From Gnetum montanum (Eukaryota; Streptophyta; Gnetopsida; Gnetales; Gnetaceae), in assembly GCA_015680685.1 (NCBI GenBank), contig MNCI01003890.1, positions 69,305-133,304 of the forward strand: DNA of 64,000 nt. The letters run 5' to 3'. Below, piece after piece: positions 55,616 through 64,000 of the stretch (its first letter is position 1; each line of letters starts with the position of its first letter). The notes under the pieces were generated by a model that was not told the origin of the DNA, did no database searches, and saw only the letters and a list, made by a program, of their open reading frames with translations. The position numbers were made by a program, and so were the translations under genes.

Positions 55616-56065
55616 ATGAATCGTGCAGGGCTTTTCTTGATTCAAGTTTTGGTGTTAATTTGATTTCTCATGAGATGTACACTGCTTAGAACTTGCCTCC
55701 TCTCAAGAAGAGCAACATCAAATTATAATTGGTAGACTAGTCCATCACTATTCCATTGGGACTGGTAGAAGACATTGTGACCACTATCTGTAAGTGGTCT
55801 TATCCTACCAATTTCCTAGTGATCAAAGTGGAGAACTGTAAAGGGGATTTTCCAATCATCATGGGAAGAGCATGGTTGAGCACCATCAATGCAAGAATGA
55901 GCATCAAAGATCTTTCCTTAAAAATATCAAAGGAAAATGCATTTAGAAATATCGAGAAGAGGAGAGTTCCATGCATCATGTATAGCGATATAGGGTGCAA
56001 TTGTGTGTAGAAACTTTGGGCCATCAAGTAAGCATCTATCTCTGCATGTAAATAGTGTGTGTGGG
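55616..56065 (+). pseudogene. pro: Retropepsin-like protease of A'
   Basis: The active-site region reads FLDSSFGVNLISHEMY (about 55632-55680), so DSG is DSS. It continues through NLPPLKKSNIKL, SITIPLGLVEDIVTTI and FPIIMGRAWLSTINARM (55850-55905). Stops interrupt it at 55686 and near 55726-55740. The second Ser is shared with element C, which argues against an independent mutation in each. Confidence 0.75.
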
Positions 56066-56299
56066 AAGCAGAAATTCAAAGATGTCTGTACGTAGTAGCC
56101 ACAAAATAAGAGGGAACCTAGTGGCTAACCATTAATTTAGAAAGTAGCACATTTTGCATGGAACCAACTGAGAGCTTGACATGTGCATATGTCACAGGCA
56201 TGGATGAACTTGAGCAAGTTCATCACCAACTCTTTGATGATACAAATGATGATACTCACTAGGGAGAGTTGGAAATTCTTGACAAAGTCAAACAAGAGC

Positions 56300-57240
56300 T
56301 CTTTGAGTTGAAAATGTTACCAGCTGAAATGGAATATGTATTTTTGAAGAATGGGAAGGTAGTTATAATCAATGCAAAACTTACTCTAGAACAAAAAAAA
56401 TGTTGTTGAAAGTAGCTGAAAGATAGTCAGCAACTTTTGCTTGGTCATATCTTGAACTCATAGGGATTGATCCTAGGATATGTTAGCATTGCATCTACAT
56501 CGACCTAGCCATAAAGCCAAAATGACAATCATAGAGGTGGTTGAATCCTAAATTGAAGCAAATCCTCAAGGAGGAAATCAAGCAACTCCTCAATGTGAGG
56601 TTCATCTATCCCATTGCGAATAGCAAGTGAGTTAGCCCACTTGTAATTGTGCCAAAGAAAGGTAACAAGTGGTAGGTCTAGATTGATGTTAGGTTATTGA
56701 ATATGGCAACATTCAAGAATTACTTTCCATTGCCATTTGTTGACTAGGTGCTTGACATAATATCTAGGCACTGCTACTACAATTTTCTAGATGGTTATAG
56801 TGGCTATAATCAAATTCAAATTACACCAGAAGATTAAGCAAAGATAACATTCATGAGTCCTTTGGGAACTTTTGCATTTCGTAAGATTCCATTTGATCTA
56901 TGCAATGCTCCTAACACATTCCAATGCTTGGTCCTAAGCATTTTTCAATAGCAGGTCAATAGTGGTATGGAAGTCTTCATGGATGACTTCTCCACGTATG
57001 GAGTTACATTTGAGTAAGCCTTGGACTGCCTTGAGCAAGTGTTGAAATAGTGTGTTGAAACTAACTTTTGGCTCAATTGGCAAAAAATTCATCTCATGGT
57101 CTAGGAGGGCATTGTACTAGGGCACAAAATCTCACAAGTAGGAATTGAGGTAGACCCTGAGAAAATAAGGATCATCCAAGGAATAACCCACTAGCCAGAA
57201 ATAGTTAAAGATGTTTGGTCATTCCTTGGACATATTGGCT
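56300..57240 (+). pseudogene. pol: Reverse transcriptase of A'
   Basis: The pre-RT segment (MEYVFLKNGKVVIINAKL, 56328) leads to the RT core with LDGYSGYNQIQITPE (56790-56835), FMSPLGTFAFRKIPFDLCNA and the intact catalytic box FMDD at 56976-56987, then FSTYGVTF. The FMDDFS and CNAP features are Athila-like. The end is FLGHIGYYWQFIGNF (57217-57260). Many stops, but no internal duplication. Confidence 0.82.
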
Positions 57241-57795
57241 ACTATTGGCAATTCATAGGAAATTTCTTTAAGATCACAAAACTAATGGTCAAGTTAACAA
57301 AAAAAGATGATTCCTTTGTCTAGATCGTAGAATGTGAGAAAGCAATTTAGCAACTGAAAGAGAAGCTTGTAGAAACTCCAATCCTATAAGCACCCAACTA
57401 GTCTAGACCATTCTATATCATGATAAATGCATCAAAGTATGCCTTGGGAGTTATGCTGATGCAGTTAGATGACAAGAAACATCCATATTACATCCATTGC
57501 GCTAACTAAAGCATTGTGGATGCACAACTGAACTACACCACCATAGAGAAAGAATTGATGACTATGGTGTTTGCTTTAGAAAAGTTCAAGCACTATATGC
57601 TTAGATATAAGGTGTTTGTACACACTGATCACAATGCCATCCACTTCTTAATGAACAAGCCAATGGTGAGCCCCCATGTTATGCGGTGGCTAGCGATCTT
57701 GTAGGAATTTGATCTTACAATGGTAGATTGAAAGGGCATTGAGAATGTGGTCGTTGATCACTTATCTTGGTTGCGATGGGATGACAAAGAGTAAA
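57241..57795 (+). pseudogene. pol: RNase H of A'
   Basis: After KIDDSFVW-like connection text, ALGVMLMQLDDKKHPYYIH, LNYTTIEKELMTMVFALEKF and VHTDHNAIHFLMNKPM (57516-57690) identify RNase H. HTDHNA keeps the acidic position that is altered in A (HIDDSV). Stops lie near 57705 and 57729. Confidence 0.8.
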
Positions 57796-57869
57796 AAAGC
57801 CCATTATCTGATATGTTTCTTGATGAACTCCTCTTTGCTAAGGTTATAACTGAACAAATGCTCAATGAA

Positions 57870-58624
57870 CCAAAATGGTATGATAACATTCTCACCTATC
57901 TTCTCACTCAAGAGATGCCACAAGGGTTGGATTGCCAAAAGAAATAACAATTTCTTCACTAGGTAAAGCACTTCATGGAGATCAATGGACACCTCTACAA
58001 GGTGTGTGACAATGGCCTAATTCATTGGTGTGTCCCTGATGTTGATTAATTGTGCATTCTCCAATATGCTCATGAAGGTCCTTGTGGAGGACACTATGTT
58101 AGGAGATGCATGGCCATTAAAATCCTGATGGTAGGATACTATTGTCCAACACTCTTTAGGGATGCTTACCATTACATTTTCTCTTGTGAATGATGCTAAC
58201 AAGATCATGAAATGATCACTTGAATGGAGGGACCTCAACAATGGAATCAACCACTAGAAGCATTTGACATCTAGGGCATTAACTTCATGGGTCCCATCAC
58301 ACCCATGTCAAATGGAAAGGTGTACATCATAGTCACTGTTGACTATTGTACAAAGTGGGCAGAAGCAGTAGCCATCATCAACTGTACATCTTCAACTATT
58401 GCTAAGTTTGTACAATAAAATGTTGTAAACAAGTTTGGTATGCCACGTGAATTAATCTCTAACAATGGAACTCACTTTACAGGTACTACTTTTCGAAAGC
58501 TTATGCAATGCTTGGGGGTTGAACATAAACTCACAACACCTTACGATCCCCAAGCTAATGGTCAAGCTGAGGTTACGAATAGGGAACTCACATGAATACT
58601 AACAAGAACTATTAGCAAGTATAG
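57870..58624 (+). pseudogene. pol: Integrase of A', interrupted by element C
   Basis: Zinc region HEGPCGGHYVRRCM (about 58070-58112). Core: GINFMGPITPMSNGKVYIIV (58270-58335), ISNNGTHFTGTTFRKLM (58463-58510, where Asp of DNGTHF is Asn), and PQANGQAEVTNREL (58545-58590). The catalytic Glu is kept but the second Asp is lost. The gene stops where the LTR of C begins. Confidence 0.82.
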
Positions 58625-59453
58625 TGATGGGACATTATATCGCATGGGCCGCGATATTACATACGCGATATCGTGTCTTCCCCTGCAATATCGCGTACGT
58701 GATATTGCAGTGCGTCGCCAAATCTATAAATAAGAGACGGCTCTCCCTTATTTCTTAGTTTAGGCCTAGACTATAGCAAAACTCTGGCAGATTTACCTCT
58801 CCAGAGAAAGAATAATTTTCATGTGCCCACAGTAGGATCTCCAAAGTGAACAGATCTTTATTTGAGCAAATATTGTACCTGAACACAAGTTTGTGTATGG
58901 AAATAAAGACGAACTTCTTGGATAAAACTTGCAGTGCATGGACTAAGCTAGATAGGACTTTATTTATTGTTATTTATTGTTTGTCATTTAAATGCTTTAT
59001 TAGTTCATTAATTCTCTCTCAACCCTTCTCCCATAGTTAAGTGCATTCAGTACGACCGCTTCAAGCACGTGCATTACGCTTGGTGATCCCAGTAACGAAT
59101 AGCGTTTGGTAATCAAGGTTGCATTGGTTCAAGGTGTGAATGGTAAGTGCGAAAAAATACTGATGCTAGGTTAATTAAGGCTTAGTTAGTTAGTTAAAGT
59201 TAGTTAATTAGTCTCTTCACCCTTCACCTCATTATCATAGGAGATAAAACAGAAAAGATATAAAAATCACATACCTCATACTTACTTAACCATACAACCG
59301 TGACAAATACAAGTAAGTCTGGGAAGACAATGAATGATTAACCTTAAGTGTTCCATAAGGCGTGTACGCACTTAGTTTGCAGAGTTTGACTAGATCGTGC
59401 GTGTAACGCTCATATTCGTATGGTTGAGTGTAGGGGTACCTCGCCACTCATCA
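58625..59453 (+). repeat. 5' LTR of element C (U3 type i)
   Basis: It starts TGATGGGACATTATATCGC and ends CTCGCCACTCATCA, 829 bp. Dyad modules fill 58637-58708, including GCAATATCGCGTACGTGATA at 58685 (a 24-bp near-palindrome to 58708 with one mismatched pair). The TATA box TCTATAAATAAG is at about 58723. The R-U5 end is the family type. Confidence 0.92.
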
Positions 59454-59454
59454 T

Positions 59455-59472
59455 TGGCGTCGTTGTCGGGGA
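59455..59472 (+). promoter_or_regulatory. Primer binding site of element C, tRNA-Asp type
   Basis: TGGCGTCGTTGTCGGGGA matches 16 of 18 positions of the tRNA-Asp complement. It is the best-preserved primer site of the family here. Confidence 0.92.
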
Positions 59473-59598
59473 CTAAGTTTTTTGTGCACTAAGTAGAACA
59501 TAGGAAATTATCCACATCGTTGGGAGCTTAAACGAACCCTTAGGATTAATTAAATGAAAAATTATATAACAGTTAATTAGCACACCGAATAAGACACA

Positions 59599-61320
59599 AT
59601 GTCTTCTTCTTCTTCTCATAAGAGCACTTCACTAGCTAGGGATCATACAAGAAATAGTCGGCAGTCTAACATGCATAACCGAGAACCACCAGTTCCTCAA
59701 TAGTATCGGGTGGTATATACTCATCACGATGAGTGCATACCCAATTTTACCTTTATCCTCCATTAGGATGAACAACTACATTGGAGAGACTTGCAAGGTA
59801 ACATAGTGTTACCTCTAGTTTGTGCAGTCCCCAACATGCTCCTCTGTGCTCTGGCACATATAGGCATGACACAGCTATACGATGAATACGTTATAGGTGA
59901 TTTTGACACAAGGGATTACCATCCCACAACTGCACAATGTTTAAGGGACTTGAGGCAGGAGAGCCACCATACACTGTTGAAGGGCAAAGGGGTCCCGCAC
60001 GTCCTTAGCAAAATAGAAGTTGGTGAACCAATCATAACAAGTTCTCCATCAAATGATGTTCTCCCTCCTAACGATAGTGAGAAGGTGGGGTATCAGAACC
60101 TATGCTCCACGATACAAAACCCTAGTTCTGATCCCTATGAACACCAACTATTCACTGAGGAAACAAAAACACATGATAAGAATGGCCATTCTGATCGTCA
60201 TCATGATTGGGGCTATAGCCATCGAAGAGAAGGTAAGAAACATCGTCATGGAGATGGTTCTCCTTCTTCTTTCCCTTCATCACATCATTCACCCTCTCCT
60301 TCCACATCAGGGCACAGTCATCAAGAACATAACGGTGAGGATAAGGGTAAGCGAAATGAGAGACCTCGACAAGAGAGTCAAGAGTGAGGATGAGGGCAAT
60401 CTAGAAAGTCTAGGCATGGTAGAAGGGAAAGTAGGGAACCACGTAGGCATCATAGACTTCATGAAATAGATGATCATGATGAACCCCTACTTGCCACCCA
60501 AAGTATGTTAGATATTACAAAGGCAGTGAAAATATCTACAAGGCATCAAAAAGATAGTCAGATCAAGAGATTGGATATGAATAACATCCCACGATTTGAA
60601 GGGGGATACAATGCTGATTCGCAAAATCACTTACAAGCATTCCATGATGCCTGCGCCTTGCAGAACATAGAAAATGAGTGGCAAAAGTTAAAGTTATTTC
60701 CTAGGACACTCATAAAAGAAGCAGAGAGTTGGTACTGGTCCTTAGAGCTAGAAACCATTAGGAGGTGGAGTACGATGTTAGAACTCTTCAACGATAAATA
60801 TCAAACGTACTCCAGAGTGTCTAACTTGCGTAAGAAGATCCAAGGATGGAAGCAAGGTAATCATGAACCTTTGGATGCTGCCATGGGCCGATATTATGCA
60901 TTGCTACATCATTGCCTGGGCCATGGTTACACACAACGAGATCAACTATGCCACCTCGTAGATGGGCTAAGACACAAAACTAGGAGAACCCTTGGGACTT
61001 ATGCCCAAGGGAGATTATCTGAACTTAGATCCCATGAAGTTCATAGATTGTTGGAGCAAGTAGCTAAAGAAGAAGGGGAGCTACAGAAAAGAGAAAGCGT
61101 GGAAGAGTATAACTGCAATCCTTCCCTCTGGAAGAGGGGAGTGAGATTCAACGATGAAGAGGATGAGTCACCACTCGAAGAGTTGGTGAATAGAAAAACC
61201 TTGCTGCTTCAGAAATTAACAATGGAAGTGGCAGCTAAGGTAGATTAGATGTGGGACTCCATAGACAGTAGGTTTGAAACTGTTTTAAAAGTCATAGAGG
61301 AGTCTAAGGAGGAATGAAGT
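59599..61320 (+). pseudogene. gag: Gag of element C, nearly complete
   Basis: ATG at 59599 opens MSSSSSHKSTSLARDHTR. Stops at 59701 and 59764 precede a long frame, 59791-60387 (DEYVIGDFDTRDYHPTTAQ, then a His/Ser/Pro-rich linker). A frame change leads to 60505-61248: LDMNNIPRFEGGYNADSQNH, WQKLKLFPRTLIKEAESWYW, RVSNLRKKIQGWKQGNHEPL and LLEQVAKEEGELQKRESVEE. This is the family's best capsid sequence. It stops at TAG, 61246-61248. Confidence 0.85.
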
Positions 61321-62130
61321 AGTGACCATGATAAGAAAAAGTAAAGAGATTCAGGCCATGCACGTGACAAAGGTAAGGGAAAAATGACTATCACCGATGA
61401 GGTTGTGGATTCTAACACAGACAATGACGATGGATGTGAAATCTGCCAATATGACCATCCTAAGGGATGTTGCCAAATAATCGCACATCTACAAGAGTCT
61501 GGGGTGTATGCACTCAACCCAAGACTTCACAGACGGTAAGCACCCCGAAGGTTACCTTATTCCCAGGGTAACCCAAGGTAGTTCCACCAACCGTTAACAT
61601 ATTACCCAAGTGGAACTCTGCCATAACCTATCGGGCAACATCAACAGTGGCAACACCCGCAGTCATGGGAGATGCCACCACCTAGACAAAAATACCCTTA
61701 CCAGCAACCAGACCCATATGGCTACTATGTGCAGCAGCTGATTTCTCCAAGTGACTCTATGGGTCATGCAACCCCATAATGTTACTACCAAGTTCGGGAG
61801 TATTTTAGAAGGACTCCTTCCCCTCTAGGAGATGCACCACATGCATACCATCCTCCGAATCCATCCACCTCTCTTACGCCAGTAGTTCCACTACCTTCTG
61901 CTCCAACAATGCAAGGGGAACTCCCCACTCAATTGTAGCAATGTAATGCTACGAGAGCTGTAAACCTTCAACCCACTACTAGTTTTGACAACCGCAAGAA
62001 GAGAAGACCTTTCTTCAAAACCAAAAGCCTAGACAAGCTCTCACAACCACAAGTCGTTGAGACTGTATATGCTCCTCCAACACATAAGGCTTCAGAGCTC
62101 CCTTCAAACCAACAACAGAGCTCAACGCAT
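61321..62130 (+). pseudogene. gag: Gag zinc knuckle and Pro/Gln-rich tail of element C
   Basis: The knuckle CEICQYDHPKGCC is at 61438-61476, followed by HLQESGVYAL. The tail is rich in Gln, Tyr and Pro, with PLPSAPTMQGELPTQL near 61890-61937 and KKRRPFFKTKSLDKLSQ near 61993. Stops are present at 61256, 61538 and 61937. Confidence 0.75.
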
Positions 62131-62690
62131 ACGGTTATGTTAACACATACCATTACTAACTGGATCAAGGTAGGCCACCTTCCCAGGAAACTATCTGACC
62201 CTGGAAGTTCCTTAATCTACCTCCAAGTCACTGGGAACAAACCTCATAAGGCTCTTCTTGACTCAAGTTCTGAAGTCAACTTAATATCACGAGAGATATA
62301 TAAAGCCTGGAACCTGCCTCCACTTAAGAAGAGCAATATTCAACTAGAGCTGGCTGACCAGTCCATCATCATTCCCTTGGGATTGGTGGAGAATATCATT
62401 ACCACTAATTTCCTGGTGATAGAAGTCAACAACAACAAAGGGGACTTCCCAATTATAATGGGAAGGGCATGGCTAAGTACAATAGACACATGCCTAGGAA
62501 TTCATGATCTTTCCTTGGAAATATCTAACGTAAACATTTATGGAAAGATCGAGAAGGAGAAAGTTCCATGCATCACATATAGTGACTCATTGGGTGATGA
62601 CATGGAGGAATGCTCAGCATCTCCTACATGCAACTGGTTTGCCCTAGAAACTCAAATACAAAGGTGTCTGTATGTAGCAACCACATAACA
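62131..62690 (+). pseudogene. pro: Retropepsin-like protease of element C
   Basis: An open frame (62137-62688) contains HKALLDSSSEVNLISREIYK (62248-62305), where the catalytic DSG is DSS, then NLPPLKKSNIQLELADQSII, GLVENI and FPIIMGRAWLSTIDTCLGI. The frame is intact although the motif lacks glycine. About 8 codons present in A and A' (ICxWSYPT) are missing after ITT. The frame ends at TAA, 62686-62688, and the UTR follows at once. Confidence 0.75.
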
Positions 62691-63494
62691 AGTGAACACC
62701 CTGTGGTTGAGAGCTAATTGAAAGAGCAATCCACCAACATGCATGGAACGAATTGGGGGAATAACTCATGCCCACAATGAAGGCATAGATACATTGGAGT
62801 ATGAGCATGGCCGACTTCCACCCCTTAACCTGAAAACATCAATCGGGAGAAGTTGGATACTTTTAAGAAATTCAAATAGGTGTTCATTATTTTAGATCTC
62901 TTCCTTTCTGTTCAGTTATGGGGGAGATGGCCACCTATGCTAATCATTTGGGGCCCTCGGTTCTTTTTAATTTTTTGTTTTACACATTTTTGTTTTACAA
63001 ATTTCTTTAACTTTTCTTGTTTTTGTTTTACAACATCGTTTATACCTTTTTCATTTCTTTGTGTGTGTATTATTCATCTTGTAAGTTTGTCACCAATAAG
63101 TATTCTTAATGATGGTATGAACTATGTTTCTATTGATTGCTAATGTTTGGTTTTTACCTTTGAGTTATGATGTTGATACTAAGGTATGGTTCTTTTGATA
63201 TGACAGGCAATGAGTCCACTTCATCCATACATCCACAAATTTCTATGGTCTCTCTTCGCTTGGAAATGTACCATCCCTTTTTAAATAAGAACTATAACGA
63301 ATCAGTGACTGGCCATTTCTCAAACTAAGGAAGGACTCAAGGCTTGAAAAGGGTGTGACTTCAAGGGAACTTGATGTATTTTTGTTGGTCATTCTCTTGG
63401 GTGCTTGGATGTTTTCTTCTTGAGTTTTCTTACCGTTTTGATGTTACTTAATCATTGGGAAGCTGAGCTCATAAAAATAACAAAGTCTTTGCAT

Positions 63495-63582
63495 GGTGTG
63501 GTTCTCACGTATAAACACATAAATAAATAAATAAAAATAAAAATAAAAATAAAATAAAATAAGTGAGAATTCAAAGCACACC
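63495..63582 (+). repeat. Single stem-loop unit in the C 3' UTR
   Basis: Outer pair GGTGTG/CACACC (63495-63500, 63577-63582), inner pair GTTCTCAC/GTGAGAAT (63501-63508, 63563-63570). The loop is expanded by AAAT/AAAAT repeats. TTCAAAGCACACCCCTT follows, as in A. Confidence 0.8.
63518..63562 (+). repeat. AAAT/AAAAAT microsatellite in the stem-loop
   Basis: Runs of AAAT and AAAAT-type units sit in the loop of the stem-loop above. The A-rich loop of the other copies is the likely seed. Confidence 0.9.
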
Positions 63583-64000
63583 CCTTAGAAGAAATAATCA
63601 TTTGGGCTACAAGCACTGGTTATGGAACAAAAATAAAAATGTTTCCTCTAACTAAGGCCCTATTTGCTTCCCATTCTCTTCTCCTTCGTTTCGTCAAAAT
63701 GGTAGTGACTCTTTGGTGGAGACATTCTTGTTACTTCAAGAGGATGGATTGGCCGAATGCATTAATGCAAAGTGACTAGAAGTGGTTTGTTTGAGGCCAG
63801 ACTTGGAATGGGATCTACTAAGTCACATTAATCATGAACTACACAAGGGGTTGTACACCACCTTGTTCTCGGGATTCCATTTCATTCTCTTCTCTCCATC
63901 TTTTTCTCCATTGTTCACCTCATTTCTGGTTGTATCATTAGTGTATATTTTGGTTGATGCATTGTTTTCTTTTTGGTAAATTCTTGCGATTAAGACTTTA

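Larger units (their letters stand above)
52833..58624 (+). mobile_element. Athila-like element A', 3' part cut by element C
   Basis: A primer site, gag, protease, RT, RNase H and integrase follow in the usual order. It is broken at 58624 within integrase by the LTR of element C. The coding text is the closest relative of element A in the window but lacks A's RT duplication. The sequence TATAG at 58620-58624 would be C's target duplication. The right copy is beyond the window. Confidence 0.85.
58625..64000 (+). mobile_element. Athila-like element C, gag-protease derivative (runs off window)
   Basis: LTR, primer site, gag and protease are followed directly by the family 3' UTR. RT, RNase H and integrase, about 3.5-4 kb in A and A', are absent between 62690 and 62920. 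The genes it keeps are the least decayed of the family here, with long open frames. It would need proteins from a complete relative to move. Its 3' LTR lies beyond the window. Confidence 0.85.
62691..64000 (+). other. 3' UTR of element C
   Basis: GGGGGAGATGGCCACCTATGC (62921) marks the family UTR. It includes ACAGGCAATGAGTCCACTTC (63204), AAGGGTGTGACTTCAAGGG (63347), one stem-loop unit (63495-63582) and the GGATCTACTAAGTCACATTA block (63809). At 63031-63045 it preserves the uninterrupted version of the site used by B in element A. Short frames here are not conserved. Confidence 0.8.

Noticed and set aside
1-64000. CRISPR arrays, rRNA, tRNA genes or organelle fragments
   Set aside because: No regularly spaced repeat-spacer structure and no rRNA or cloverleaf sequence was found. 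tRNA-like matches are primer binding sites only.

Overview
This is a window of plant nuclear DNA made almost entirely of old, nested, broken LTR retrotransposons. The lineages point to a seed plant with a large, repeat-rich genome: Athila-like and Tat-like Ty3/gypsy elements plus one Ty1/copia element. The slow, unpurged decay would suit a gymnosperm, but the sequence alone cannot prove this. I see no rRNA, tRNA, CRISPR or organelle DNA and no intact host gene. A 714-base N gap lies at 11079-11792.

Layout. 1-7640: minus-strand Athila-like debris, consisting of two gag-only internal regions around one LTR (2022-2879), an LTR stub (4513-4545) and a degenerate coiled-coil gene (4546-7640). 7672-8476: a large imperfect inverted repeat. 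8477-11078: AT-rich DNA with one weak two-exon gene relic. 11793 to about 15960: a dead copia element. 17057-52832: Athila-like element A on the plus strand, interrupted twice. The first interruption is element B (25112-49211, minus strand, perfect 5-bp target duplication CCATC), which itself hosts Tat-like element D (26386-42096, plus strand). The second is a probable solo LTR (50500-51373). 52833-58624: a second Athila-like body, A', sharing the LTR at 52011-52832 with A. 58625 to the end: element C, a gag-protease derivative inserted in the integrase of A'.

How the parts relate. A, A', B, C and the left-hand debris are one Athila-like family. They share a tRNA-Asp-type primer site next to the LTR, an unusual short zinc knuckle in Gag, a protease whose active site lacks the usual glycine, and a 3' UTR carrying covarying stem-loops. 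Their LTRs share the right-hand (R-U5) end but use three different U3 types, all rich in dyad symmetry. Downstream of pol, in the env position, B carries a separate gene for a long coiled-coil protein, with its own TATA box and a splice acceptor directly before the ATG. Relics of it occur at 4546-7640 and 51374-52010.

Element D is a Tat-lineage element (gag, protease, RT, RNase H, second RNase H, integrase). Between protease and RT it carries a spliced gene on the opposite strand (32054-36398) with at least eight exons, most of which join in frame. Degenerate repeats like those of D's 3' UTR flank this gene. No coding region in the window looks able to make a full active protein.
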